Positions 9,976 to 22,125 of a stretch of 64,000 nucleotides of DNA are shown here, piece by piece. The position numbers and the translations under genes are program-made. The notes below the pieces were generated by a model. The model saw nothing but the letters and a program-made list of their open reading frames with translations. It ran no database searches and had not been told where the DNA came from. Numbering within the stretch: position 1 is the first letter of the stretch; every line of letters starts with the position of its first letter. This DNA is from Letharia columbiana (taxonomy: Eukaryota > Ascomycota > Lecanoromycetes > Lecanorales > Parmeliaceae): assembly GCF_014066305.1 (NCBI RefSeq), contig NW_023501037.1, forward strand, positions 1,302,501 to 1,366,500. Direction: 5' to 3'.

Positions 9976-10657
9976 CTAGCATTGAAGTATCGGCAAGCCT
10001 ATCTCTTCGCGATACCTTGGAGGCTTGAAGGCTAGGGTACTAAACAGCTGCATCATCAGAAGGCCCCACTTCCTTCCTGGCCTTCTCCATCTCCGTCTGC
10101 TTTTAGTTGTTTGGTTGAGGCTGCTCCAAAGCAGCCTGGGTTGGGCGTCCATTGAGGTAATGTTGAACGGATCGGCGAGACTTGCTCGAAAGCTCAAATT
10201 GCAACCCTTCTTCTGGTGTCTTTTCACAATCTGGAGAGGAACGGTGCACTCCGTGTCAACCCTGGCGTATGACCTCAAATCCATCTCTACCCAGCGGTCA
10301 GCAGAGCTGCGCAGATAAAGCTGGATCCCCGTTCTCCGGTTCTTCTTCGATGGACGAATGGGAAGGTAGTCTCTCCAATCCACGTTTGGATCAACGCTCG
10401 ACGTGATCTGTGTCAACTGTGAGCGGAGGCCTGAAACCTTGGATTAGGATCCAGACGGTTACTATCCTGACCAAACCGGGCTGGGATGGTACCCTTCCAA
10501 GCACCAAAACCATGTGTCCATTGTACCCTGCTGGTATGGGTACGTCGTACGTCTTCGCACTCTGGCGATCAATGGTGTAGATTTTGCCTTCCGGGTTCTG
10601 CGTGATCTTCATTGAGTATACAGTGCCGTTTACGATCGTGCTGATATTGAAAGTCAT
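9976..10657 (-). CDS. Hypothetical protein, tandem paralogue A, 208 aa
   Basis: Two exons on the minus strand (10657-10463 and 10407-9976) joined by a 55-nt intron with donor GTAACC and a CTAATCC branch site. The splice removes a frame break and joins GLVRI to ITSSVDPNVDWRDYL. The product is soluble-looking, with no signal peptide. Its sequence aligns with the next gene upstream: GKIYTI near the N-terminus, HMVLVLGR...LVRI (versus HLVLVLGW...YVSI), then an I.LYLR..., a WVEMDLRSYARVD...VPLQIV and a KKGCNLSFRA block. I do not recognise the family; the pattern suggests a small beta-rich domain repeated in fungal genomes. The C-terminus (RRRWRRPGRKWG) is strongly basic. Confidence 0.65.
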
Positions 10658-11012
10658 GTTGCTGCTCTTACGTTTCGGCCTTGGGGAATGTTCTCAGTTG
10701 TGTGCTTGATGGTGTCCTCGAGGTGAGGTTAGGTGGTGAGGTAACAGCGAGGCTAGTATGGTAACGAATCAAGAATCGAGCACTGACATGTCTGCATGTA
10801 CCGCGGAAGGCCATTCGCTAGCCCTAAAGTGGGGGAGTCTTCTAGAATACTACTTGGCTAAGTGATCTATGACAAGCAACTGCATCACATAGGCAGGGTA
10901 AGGAATCATCGGAAGAGCTGATTGCAAAGGAGAGGATTTGGGCTAACATCAGAGGTACATTTCTCTGGGTATTTGCTGAAACTCATATCAGGGCATCCCT
11001 GCTAGAAAATCA
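10658..11012. other. Spacer between tandem paralogues
   Basis: 355 bp separating paralogue B's stop from paralogue A's start. No gene seen. Confidence 0.5.
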
Positions 11013-11883
11013 TCACTGAGCTTCTCGAAGCAATTTTGCCAACGCTGCACAGTGCGCATTCCCTGCATAGATCATTTCCTGCCGAGCGCAAGGAGAAGCC
11101 TCTTTATCCAAGTATCCATCCTCTTCATCGTCTGGCCTGTGCGCCGAGCCCCAGCTTCGGGTACTGTCTGATCCCGCAAGTGCCTCATCCTTAAAATCTC
11201 TATCGTGCTCCACGGTTCCCGAAGATGCTAAACCGTTCAAGACATGACATGGCTGCCTCGTCATTTCAGGATACTCAGCTTCTCCGCCCTGCTTGACATT
11301 TCCCGGAGGTCCCAAAGTATTCTGGTCATGACAGTACCCTGCCCATTGAAGACAGTCCGGAAGTGGCCGATACGTCTGCCCCCAGGCTTGATTCCATCCC
11401 CACTTCGAATAAAACCTCATGATCTTCTCCATCGACACGGCTCTAAGCATTAACTGCAATCCCGTTCTTGGTACAACCAACAGGATCGCGAATGGCACCT
11501 CCCACACCAAGTCGAGCCTGACATATGATAGTTCCACGAGCGCCGAAAATCTTTTATTCTTCCGCAGTGTGACTGTGATCTCGTTGGCAACAGCTCTACG
11601 GCGTGGGGACCTGATTCGAAAGTAGTGGTCTGGGTTCGCTCCGTTGGGGATGTTGGGAGCGATCTGCTGACTGTCAGAATGTGGCTATGGTGCTTGGTAG
11701 AGCGGTACTGACCATAGCGATGCTGACGTAGCCTCGTCGTCCGGTTGTCCAGCCGAGGACGAGGACCAGATGCTCGCGGAATACTTGTGGTATGGATACG
11801 GGTTCAAAGAACCAGAGGAGGGTGGTCCATTCTTCGGAGAGTATGGTGTAGATCTTTCCAGAAGGATCGTACGGGCTGATCAT
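11013..11883 (-). CDS. Hypothetical protein, tandem paralogue B, 274 aa
   Basis: Two exons on the minus strand (11883-11713 and 11666-11013) with a 46-nt intron (donor GTCAGT; acceptor TCAG, or CAG three bases further). It shares with paralogue A the blocks GKIYTI, HLVLVLGW, YVSIA, then LVELSYVRLD...VPFAILLV and GLQLMLRAVSMEKI, and then has a longer, diverged C-terminal tail (about 100 residues, acidic: GSAHRPDDEEDGYLDKEA). Paralogue A has about 16 more residues at the N-terminus. The DNA just upstream of B's ATG still reads TIVDRP, aligning with A's STIVNGT, but in another frame with a TGA. So B has either lost its original start through a small indel or uses an upstream exon not found here. 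Function unknown. Confidence 0.6.
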
Positions 11884-12345
11884 GATGGCCGGTCAACGAT
11901 GGTTACTGAGAGTCAGTGCAAGGGTCCGGCATGGAGCAAAGGTTTTGTCACGAGGAGAATGAGGGATCATGGCAGCCATCAGGACATGTACGCCTGTGTG
12001 TTAAGGTGGATTCCACGCTAGATCGGAAACGTGGGCCAGTAACAACACCTGCAGCTGCAATGGAATGGTTTTACCAATCACCTGGGGGAGAGTAGCCGAG
12101 ACGAAATTCGTGGTACCGCCCAGGCGTCTCTTCTTTGGTTTCACACCGGGCGACCGCAAACCCTCCCAAGGCTGCCGAGCAAATCGAACCGAAAACCAAA
12201 CTGTGAAACAAGTCTCGTGTATGAGAAGATAATCCGACATGGTGGTATCTATCTACAGTCCACGCAACCTCACAGTTAGATAAGGCTGTATAAGCACATG
12301 TATGCAATGCCATCGCGAGAATGCTTCCAATGAATTGCTGTGAGA
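11884..12345. other. Intergenic region between MSH2 and paralogue B
   Basis: 462 bp. Overlapping minus-strand open frames of up to 92 codons exist but show no motif, splice logic or compositional bias typical of coding DNA; treated as non-coding. Confidence 0.4.
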
Positions 12346-15213
12346 TCACAATGCTTTGACCGACTGGAAGAAAGGGTTTTCGAGCAACTTTTGGTTGCCC
12401 ATCACCAGTTCCTTCATCTTGCCCACTTGGTCCTCAGTGGTCATGCCCTTTCCTACTATCTCCTTCTTCCACTGCACCAGCATCTCCTTTAACAGTGCAC
12501 TGCCCTCTTCCACATCTTGCTTAGAGTGCTTGATGTGCGAGGCCTCGTGCTTAGTTGAAAAATCTTCCAGCTCATCTGCCTTACGCTTGGCCATGTTGAC
12601 GACCTTCTCCGGGAATCTGACGAGCTCAGCCACGTGAATTCCGAAACTCTGATCGCACACGCCTTCTTCGACTTTGTAGAGTAATGTGACTTCTCTTCGA
12701 TCTTGCTCAGTCGTGTCGCCAATGTGCGCTACAACATGCAAATTCTGCACCTGAGGATACTCATCCACCAGCGCAGTCAGCTCATGGAAATGTGTGGCGA
12801 ACATGGCGAAACATCCAATCTCCTTGACTATGTGCTCCGAGATCGCCCACGCAAGGCCGAAGCCATCGTATGTGCTAGTTCCGCGTCCAAGTTCGTCAAT
12901 GATGATGAGGGAGTCTGAAGTGGCAGATTTCAGTATGTTTGCAGTTTCCAGCATCTCAGCCATGAATGTCGAGACGCCTTTAAGCTGCGAATCACTGGCA
13001 CCAACACGAGCGAGGATGCTGTCGAACAGGGTGAGCTCCGCCTCCAAGCAAGGCACAAAGCAGCCTACTTGCGCCATCAGGGCGATGACGCCAATTTGCC
13101 GGATGTAAGTCGATTTGCCTCCCATGTTGGGACCCGTGATGATCAGGAACTCGGAGCTTCCTCGGACTAGAGAGACATCGTTTGTGATGAATTGAATATC
13201 GTCTTGCATCTCCATGCACGGATGTCGAGCCTCTTTCAGTATGGTGTTGCCTTCGCCTCTTGGATGCATTTTTGGACGTACGTAGGATGTTGGCGCGTGG
13301 ACTGAAACATGTGCAAAGCTGACGATAACATCAAGGTGGGAAAGAAGGCCTGCCAACTTCTCGAAAATGGGACAGTATGACGCTGTAACGCCTACAACCT
13401 CGGTAACAAGACCGGTCTGTGTTCGGTTGTAGTTTTCCGAGAGTTGATCGTGTTCTCGTCTCAGTTTGGTCATCTCACTTGTGGTGAAGTAGACCCCGTT
13501 CTTTTGCGTTGAGCATTCTTGGTACTCTCTTTTGTTGCGTATGCTGCCTGCTTCATTCCTCGTCAGTCTGAAGCAATGGCCGTGTGTCTTGTGGTTTTCA
13601 AGGAACAATTTCTTCCCAATCTCCTGGTCAAGATCATTGCTGACTCTTCGGTGCTCCACGTCCATGTTGTATTTAACCTTCTCGAGTTTCCTGCTCAGGA
13701 TTCGTAGGCTGTCGTCAAATTCGGGCTTGATGATGTACTCATGCCTGTCAAGGGCATCAAGGTCGACGGTCGATTCCACCATCTCCTGCAATTTAAGTAG
13801 GCTGTTGGAATACTCAATTAATTTCGTAGTGTACTCAGCGTCCAAGGGGTCTTTGTACTGCTCGTCCATAATGCCTTCCAGCGTGCCAATGAGCGGAGGT
13901 AGCCGGATAGAAAGCTGATATGCCCTGACGACGTCCTCTAGACTTGCCATTTTCCTCTGAAATCTTTTGGCCAGCCTGTATAGATCAGGGATGAATTTCA
14001 GATGCTCTTCCTGCATTGTTTGCCGCAATTCTGTATCCATCACGAAAGCTTCCACTAATTGTTGACGTCGTTCGATCCCTTCCAGGCTCATCAATGGCTG
14101 TTTGAGCCACTGTGCGAGCAGCCGACTGCCAACAGGCGTCTTGCAATGATTGAGTAGACCATATAGATTCATGTTCTTTGACCCATCTCGCGGACCTGGC
14201 ATGAGGTTGAGAGCCTTGAGCGCCGACGCATCCAGCTTCATGTACTGGGATAAGTCGTGCTGATACAGCTGATACTGCCCAAAATTGGAAGGATCTGACA
14301 AAAGTCCAAGGTACTTGATCAGAGCAGCTGCGGAGCTCATAGCCAGCTTCAAGTCCGTTTGAGGCAAAGTTCCTGCCGCGCGCTCGTCTCGTAGAAGCCG
14401 GGTTAGGTCCTGCTCTATGTCTTTCGCACCAAAATCGCCAACAGAGCGCTCCGCAATAGCTATACCGCAGTTTTCGGCAATCGCTCTTATCTTCGACAAC
14501 TCGCTATCTTTCTTTTGTCCCTCACTTTGGACCAGACACTCTTTGACGCCGAGCTGAATCAGGAGCGATTCGAGATTCGAGTATAGATCATTGTCGAGAA
14601 ACTCGCTGACTCCTAATTCCCGCACGCTGGCATCTGCGAAGCATACCCCAACGTTCCTCGCTTCTGACGCCTTCGCGGTGACTTTGACTGCGAGAATTAT
14701 GGGTGCCGAGTCCACTTGTCCACCAAGCTCGTCTTCTACATCCTGCAGATTTCCCGGAGATGCCTGCTTTTTCACTTTCCATTGCATTTTGCCCGTGGTC
14801 TCCCAGATCTCTATCCTCTTACCCAATTTGAACAGGGCTTCCCGTAGGAAGTTACGGTAAACCGTGATGGTCATGGTGACAGATGGCAAACCGGTGTCTG
14901 TCTTGCCTAGCTGGCGGAGAACGGAGGTAGTCTTGTAAATCTGTTCTATTGGATTAGACGAGCAGATTGGTAATGATAAGGAGCTCACTCACTGTCATTG
15001 CAATAAAGGCGGCATCATCGCCATGTGCTGTGTAGAAGTCGCCTCCACTGGTACCTCGTTTAAATACTCGAATGGTTTCTTCATCTGTGTTTGGGAGATT
15101 CCGGAAGAAGCTTATGAAGCCGATCTCGTCATCGACCTGGTCGAACATGAGCTCTTGCGATTTACAGATGCATTTGTAGACTGCATTACCTTCAACTCAG
15201 GCCTCGACGACAT
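12346..15213 (-). CDS. MSH2: DNA mismatch repair protein Msh2
   Basis: Three exons on the minus strand: 15213-15190 (24 nt, MSSRPELK), 15136-14993 and 14940-12346, with 53 and 52-nt introns, giving 920 aa, normal for fungal Msh2. Msh2 pairs with Msh3 or Msh6 to recognise mismatches and loops in the nucleus. Visible landmarks are the N-terminal VDDEIGFISFFRNLP and TVFKRG-like mismatch-domain start, connector and lever regions, the P-loop GPNMGGKSTYIRQIG at about residues 659-673, Walker B DELGRGTSTYDGFGLAW, and ATHFHELT, followed by the helix-turn-helix dimerisation tail. The tiny first exon was chosen because its ATG and GTAATG donor restore the conserved MSSRPELK start; the alternative internal ATG at 15148 lies in the first intron. 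All ATPase motifs are intact. Confidence 0.97.
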
Positions 15214-15364
15214 AGCTGCTGCAGGGTATTCGTTACAGCTTTTTTGCGTTCTCCGCCAATAGTGAAGCGGTTGAGACTGTCAACTACCCCAGCACAGAGT
15301 TTCTTTTTAAGCACAATATATTGTTTGAAAGATGCTTTCTGTCAGTCTGAGCGCGAACCACTTT

Positions 15365-15370
15365 ACGCGT
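15365..15370. promoter_or_regulatory. ACGCGT (MluI cell-cycle box) upstream of MSH2
   Basis: The palindrome ACGCGT lies 152 bp upstream of the MSH2 start codon. In yeast such MCB sites bind MBF (Mbp1-Swi6) and drive G1/S expression of DNA replication and repair genes, including mismatch-repair genes. A single hexamer can occur by chance; position and target gene make it plausible. The rest of 15214-15735 shows no gene. Confidence 0.4.
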
Positions 15371-15735
15371 GAATGATAGGGCTGAGAATCGCGCTAGGGT
15401 AGCCAGACACGCCAGACAAGGCTTTCAGAAATCTCCTCGCCTCCACGCACGATTTTCAATCGCCCCTTAAATTTGGCCTACGAAAGCAATCTACGAAGAG
15501 ATAGAGACGAGGGAGCGGGCCGATAAGCCGCTCAAGTCAGACGACGACTTGATGCAAAATGGTCGAAGCATGAGCTGCATGAAGATGTTGTTAGGCATCG
15601 ACTGTCCGTACCATGTGCGTCAGATTGGATCTATCTACATCCGAGAGCATCTGGTATGTATATTCTACTTTCTCTTTTTCGCGCACCCAATCAACACCGG
15701 ACTCCATGCTACTCCATGCTGTGCGAAAGTCTACT

Positions 15736-17375
15736 CTACGATGTTGATGGAGGACAAAGCCTGGTCTCAGCTGTCCACTCGAGATCATTCTTCACAAGGA
15801 TCCCGTTGGACGGTAGCGGTTTCCCATCCTCATCCATTCCCATCTCGCCCGGGCTCACTCCCCTATAGACTTCATTGATGACCCTTGGGTCCTGCACTCC
15901 TGGGTGCAGCTGTTCTCTTCGCCCGCGGTCCTGATCCACGACTCGCGTTGCTGCCGTAGGCACACTTTGCTCGCCCTCAATGTCCACAGCTGCCGCTTCG
16001 TGAGCCTCTAATGGCCACGAAATGTTATGTAGGGGTATTTTGTCCTCGCCGTCTTGTTTAATATAGCTATTGTGGTTGTGGCGTCCTGTGAATTTGTGGA
16101 CAATGGAGCTGCCTTTACTGCCTTTGCTGCTGTGAGACTTCTGATTGCTGCCGCCAGATTCCGCGGCACCCACATGTTCGCGGAAGAACTGGCCAAAGAG
16201 TGGAGCCATGACAGGGAAACAAGCACAGACCAAGCATACGCCCGCTTCAATGGCTGTCCAGGTTAGTGGTTCCGCTGTTGTCCAGCTGGTATCGGTTTCG
16301 TTGCCCAGGGCGCTGGGTACAATGTCAACATTTGTATCGGCACAGGCCAGAGATTTGCTTACTTTACGGTACTCCATATGCGGACCAAGCCCGCTGCACA
16401 AGCTCTGTTTCGCGGATCAGATCAACTCACGGAAGCCCGTCCGAGATACTCACAAGGAACCAACCAAAAAGATTCCAATAAGGCCACCTTTCCGATTCAA
16501 AGGCATATGCGAATTCCATAACACGAACATCGGAAGTATTAGCAATGCGAAATCGGCAAAGGTGTTGAAGACACTGGTGGAAGTATCTGACGCGCTGGGA
16601 CGCGCTGGTTCCCACCCTACACGCTCCCGATATGGGCGTTGGCGACAAGCTGAGCCAAAAATAGCTGACGGGTTGACTACATTTGGGTTAGGACCTAGTT
16701 CATCGCAAATCCCTGGGATGCTCGATCGAGCACATACCATTGCGCCATTACCAGAATGAAGCAAGCTAAGACCCAAGCAGCGACATACGCCAATAATCCG
16801 TAGGTAACCCATCTAAATCATTTCTTCTGCGTCGTGAAAACTCGTTGATAAAACAGGAGAATGGAGAATTTGATGAAGAGATGCGCAAAGAACTAGCATA
16901 AAGAATCAAAGAATCCGATCTGAAATAAGAGTCAGTGCCATGGCGCATATCTATCTCAGCATCCCTCGGTGTTTGCTCACGTGCAATATCTCATATGCAG
17001 TCGCCGGATTGATGGCAATTAGATGTTTGCCGACTCCATAATGCACACCTAAGAGTCTGTTAACGGCCTCAGGAAAAAGACCAGATCGGCACATACATAG
17101 AGAATTGGTCACACAGAGCATGGGGACGAAGAACTGAGCACAGGTTAGTATCAAGGCTCGCGTGCAGTCGCATTGTTACCAACCAATGCCGGTATCGTCA
17201 ACAAATCATCCATCAACAACGGAAGGTGTCTAACACGTCTTCCAAGGAAGCGGAATGAAACAGCAGCGGTGACCAGGGCAATCAGGGTTGCGCTGACCCC
17301 AATTACCGAAGGGCCGCGGTTCTCTTTTATATGAGCTTTTTGAAATGCCAGCGCTGCAGGGGGTAGAGCAGCCAT
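15736..17375 (-). pseudogene. SAT4-family (fungal rhodopsin-domain) integral membrane protein, disrupted
   Basis: Seven exons can be traced on the minus strand: 17375-17184, 17133-17097, 17048-16981, 16892-16738, 16676-16454, 16404-16363 and 16312-15736. They follow the seven-helix SAT4 pattern: RFLGRRVRHLPLLMDD, VHYGVGKHL, FIKFSILLFYQRVF, MAQCQPVSYFW, SGACRVG, SVFNTFADFALLILP, MPLNRKGGLIGIF, LACAAGLVRIWSTV, TWTAIEAGVCLVCACFPVM. Two lesions break it. A TGA at 16820-16818 follows QRVFTTQKK. A perfect 10-bp tandem duplication (GACGCGCTGG at 16589-16598 and 16599-16608) shifts the frame between SGACRVGTSAS and SVFNTFADF. An in-frame TAG near 16895 is not a lesion, because it is the acceptor of the third intron. 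The family has roles ranging from unknown to effector-like; here the gene is probably inactive unless the lesions are assembly errors. Confidence 0.8.
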
Positions 17376-17830
17376 GTTGGCGCAAGATGTATGCTATCGA
17401 TGTGGGACAACGAAGGACCGTATATTCATGACGAGAGGTAGGGGAGGAAGAAGAGCAATGTTTCCGGCGCCGAGGCCCAACAGACATCTTATTTGCCATG
17501 ATTTGTCTTTGCTGATGGTGACTTGGTATGGCTATGTTACGGCACAGGTCCGACAGCTCAATTCTTTGTCCCTTCGATCATCACTACCCTTGCCACGACG
17601 TGGGATTCATTTTCACCCTAGTGTGATACGATGACCCAAGGTCAGCAGTGTCAGCTCGGTACTACGGATAATAGGAGGCTGGCAACGAGATCCACCTGTA
17701 CGTGGTGCCGGCTACGAACCCTCTAACAAAGATTCCTATGCCTTCGGGAGTCTGCTCTGTATCTGTTTAGCAGCTGCTACGCGTTGATTAGGTCCCAACT
17801 CGTTAGCTGCAGTGAGCGTAAACTTAGTCC
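17376..17830. other. Upstream region of the SAT4 pseudogene
   Basis: Normal base composition, no convincing gene. It ends where base composition falls sharply to AT-rich at about 17.83 kb, the boundary of the RIPped block. Confidence 0.5.
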
Positions 17831-18560
17831 GGCACGTCGAGGAGCAAGAGATCTTAAGGGAGCGTATATTTACACATAGGTGTACGATCGGATTCTTCGA
17901 TTACGATAACGGTTAACTACGTATAAGCGAAAATCGAATAATAAGACGCGTTAGATCGAGGGTTAACGCGTCCCCCTCGAAGAATTCGATATTATCGATA
18001 TAACGGCGAGCCTTACCCCTCTCGATCGAATAATACCTCCCTCCCTCGCTAATTAATAACTCTTCCCTAAATATTATAAGTACCCGACTCCGACCACAAA
18101 CGAGTCGTGCTCGTTTACGAGAATTCTATGAAGGTTTTCTATAGAAAGAGATTAGATAAGAGAGCTGAATCTAATATACTTGGAAAATATCCTCTTAATA
18201 GCGGAGTTAGCGAGTAATAAGTGATAGCCGTATACCTTTAGCCAGCTATCGACTACGAATAAATCTAATTAGATCTTATATCTCTACGGGAATCGAAGAA
18301 GAGCTTAATTCGAGTATTTCCGGCTTCGATTTAATAAATATTACTATTCTCTCTTACTGACGATATATAATAAAGTACTAGGTGTCTGAGGGTATATAGA
18401 ATAGAGAGGCTAGAGCTCGGCCCGAAGAAATAAGGAAAAAGCTTTAGGGTATATTATAGAGTGTAATAGTATCTGGTTATAATAGAGGCTTTGGAATTCC
18501 CACATAATGTACATAGCCGTGATTCTACGGGACCACGATTATCTGCCGTATCTTAAATAT
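17831..18560. repeat. RIP-degraded AT-rich repeat of unknown type
   Basis: Composition changes abruptly to AT-rich with TpA excess and few CpA/TpG steps, as in the identifiable transposons downstream. No LTR pair, terminal inverted repeat or protein motif could be recognised, so the class of element is open. Confidence 0.5.
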
Positions 18561-19367
18561 GGTACAGATGCCGGATATAGCCGTAAGGCCGAGTGGGTAA
18601 AAACGGTTGCACTCTAGGCTACGCCTTTCAATGGGAAGGTGTACAACAGAGGCACGGCCCTCCGATTAGGAATTACACACACACCACACGGATAATAGGC
18701 GGCATCTGTGAACAGATGCTGTGAACATTCATGGTGTTTTCCTACGTCGCAAGAGAGTTTCTTGTTCCAGGGACTATGATATCCAAAGGAGGCGGGAAAT
18801 GTTTGTAAGATGAGGCGTAAGCACGGTTTATTGGCTGATGGTTGTATTATCTGCGGCGCTGCAGCAGGTTTGTCTCGGAAGGATGACGCATAATGGAAGC
18901 TATCAGAAGAAAGCTCTGAGTCGCGCTCCGAGGAAGGATGCCATTGCTTGAACTTTAATATTTAGGTCACCCTTTGGCCCGTTTCCCAAGTCAAAGGCAA
19001 CCACGTTGATCCTTCACCTCAGCTGTAGAAGGGGGGGTAATCAAATCGATGAAAGAAAGGCATGGCGGCTCTATCAAGGGAAACAGACTGGTCGCAGCTT
19101 GGAGACTTGACATAACCACATTATCCAAAGGCGTGGTAATTGACTTGAGATTGGGCATGTGTAAATCAATGTCTACTCGAACTTGAGAATATTCCTGTCT
19201 CCCCAATAGCATTCAATTTAAAAATTAGTATTTTGTATTCAGCGCTTCGGAGAGATATATGGAGAGAAGAGGACTTTAATTTATCCCTGTCACGGAAAAG
19301 CGTGCCTTATCGCTAACCGTTGGAAGATATTAAAAATAAAATAGGCTAACCCAAAAAAAAATAAGGG
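18561..19367. other. Non-RIPped spacer without recognised gene
   Basis: About 0.8 kb of normal composition between the unknown AT-rich repeat and the poly(A) tract. A minus-strand frame at 18991-19212 (73 codons) has no features. It may be host intergenic DNA split by insertions, or unique DNA inside a larger element. Confidence 0.4.
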
Positions 19368-19712
<345 letters not shown>

Positions 19713-20656
19713 ACTATAACTATATTACTTATAGTTATATTTATCTATAGCTATATAACTATAGTTTTTAGCTATATTATAACTAATAGTTATAAGTCGT
19801 AACTAATAGTTATAAGCTATTAAAACTAATACTCTCTCTTTATTTAACTATTAAGAAGGTAGAGATAGTAGAGTAAATAGTTAATATTACTCTTCGAAAA
19901 GATCTTTATAGAGAAAGTAGAGAAAGTAGAGAAATAATATAAACTTTTAATACGGCTCTTTAGTTTATTCTCCTAGAATACGTAGTAGCTCTTATATATA
20001 ATAAGGTTATTTCGAGAAAGTAAATTTAAGTCTTATATAATATCGAATTTTCTTAGTAGCGACTTTTTAATTAGTTGAATAGTAATATATCTCTAATAAC
20101 TCTCTATATTATTTAAATAGCTTCTTATTTAGCGATTTAATAAGAATATCTACTATTATTTAGATTATAGATATATAGTCTATATTAATTATCTTATTCT
20201 TAATTAATTAGTAAATATAATAATACTAGATATTAATATATTTAGTTCTTTAATAATACTCGAAGTTCTTTATAAGATTAATAACTCTCTTATTATTATC
20301 GAGTAGTATTATAGAGCCTTTATCTAATACTTAAAAATAAACTTCTTATAATCACCGTATAATTTATACGATAATCTTATCTTCTTTTATTAGAGTTATA
20401 TACTTAGCTTCTATAGTAGATATAATTATTTCTCGCTATTTTTAGCTATATTATAAATATACTACTTATCTATATAGTAAAACGAATTTATAGATAAACT
20501 TATAATTCTTCTATTTATTATCGTATACTGAATCCGCGAATTCTTTCGATATTCTTATCTCTTAATAGCGTAGTTCTAGGAATATAATATCCCGTATATA
20601 TTTAAATACTTAATTTACGATATTCATATAACGAATAGTAAGATTATAATAGAATT

Positions 20657-22125
20657 AATTAAAATTATTAGAATTCTTAGCCCTTAAGCTTTTTAGCCTT
20701 TTCAGTTACCTTATTAGATTAGTTATCTAAATTTATTCTATATATAAAACTTCGTCTTAGAGTACTTCTGAAGTAATTAATTTATTCTTCTTAAATATTT
20801 TAATAGATTATAAGCTCGATTCTAACGCTTTTATAACGCTACTATATATATTATTATTATTATATATCTTTATAAACTCTAGCTCTAATTTCTATTAATT
20901 TTAAGTATCTATTATATTAGTATTAATATTAGTACTAGTATTAATTATAGTCTAACGAGTTATCTTAGATCTATTCTTTAAGTTATCTATTCGTTAATTT
21001 ATTAAAATAAATTACTCGAAGTAGCTTATTAATATATATATCTTATTACGTAAATAAAAGTTATAAAAGTATACTTAAGAGATCTCTTTCGAGATATTAA
21101 CCGTTATAGTTCTAGTTAAATAGAAGAATTCTTTTAAAGAGATTATTAATACGATAATACTTACTATTAATAGCTCTATTAAGTAACGACTTATAGCTAA
21201 TAAGTTTAATTATAGCTTTAAAATAATATCTTATCTCGCGAATCTCTATCGTTCTATCGAAGATAACGAATTCATACGTCTTATTATATAATACTATACT
21301 ATTAAATATAATAAATTCAACTTCGTAATTAACTATATTACTTATATTAAGTTACTCGAAGAGCGTATTATAATTATTAACGTTAAACTTATATCTAATA
21401 AATAAACGATCTTTTATCTATTAATATCTCTTTTCGATTATCTCTAATACTTAATTAAAATCTAGACTATTATCTTTAATATAACGGCTTATAAAGCGAT
21501 AAATATACTTCTAAAAGAGGAGAGAAAGGGAAAAAAGTTGAAGCTTACGGAGGCGGAGAAGATAGTTAATATATTTACGAATACGAGAGTTATAAGTAAG
21601 AGTGATAATCGAAAGAGTTATAAGACGTATAGTAAGATATATAAACTAGTATATTATATCGAGTATTCGAAATTAGCTTTAAAGTAATATTATGAGATAA
21701 TAAGAGATATAAAGCGAAAGCGTATCGAGAACGAGATTACTATAGCGATTACGTTTTCTTTTTAAATATTAGACGATATAGAGTCTAAAGACTTATAAAT
21801 ACTAGACGATATAAATATTAGAACGATATAGAGTCTAAAGAGCTTACGAATATTAGACGATATAAATACTAGAATAATATAAGACCTGAAGGGCCTATAA
21901 CGCTATAGGGGCGATAAGATATTTATATAATTATATATTTTTTATTAATGAGCTAATACGCTTAGCTATAGAGGCGTGTTGAAATTATTAAAATTCTTAG
22001 CCCCTAAGCTTTCTAGCCTTCTCAGCCACCTTATTAAATTAGCTATCTGAATTTATTCTATATATAGAATCTCGTCTTAGAGTGCTTCTAAAGTAATTAA
22101 TTTATTCTTCTTAAATATTTTAATA
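20657..22125 (+). mobile_element. Short LTR element nested in Copia copy 1
   Basis: Two 149-bp LTRs (20657-20805 and 21977-22125) flank 1,171 bp. The right LTR starts TGTTGAAATTATT and both end TTTTAATA (a RIPped TTTTAACA). Perfect 5-bp target duplications GAATT lie at 20652-20656 and 22126-22130, interrupting Copia sequence that is continuous in the other copy. The interior has Gag-like relics (a region readable as a Copia-type Gag helix domain around 21.2-21.4 kb) and a short tandem repeat of a TAGACGATATAAATA-type unit at about 21.77-21.88 kb. It has no room for a polymerase, so it is a non-autonomous TRIM/LARD-like element. It is RIPped like its host. Confidence 0.85.

Noticed and set aside
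9976..10416. Independent gene starting at 10416 on the minus strand
   Set aside because: Its apparent first codon is TTG, and the frame is the second exon of paralogue A.
12001..12349. Small ORFs between MSH2 and paralogue B
   Set aside because: Overlapping frames with no motif, conserved block or splice logic.
12356..14860. Plus-strand ORFs opposite MSH2
   Set aside because: Antisense shadows of a well-conserved coding sequence.
16893..16895. In-frame TAG inside the conserved SAT4 helix region as a third inactivating lesion
   Set aside because: The TAG is the acceptor of an 88-nt intron (GTGAGC donor at 16980); splicing there joins EILH to FFAHLFIKFSILLFY in frame, as the family expects.
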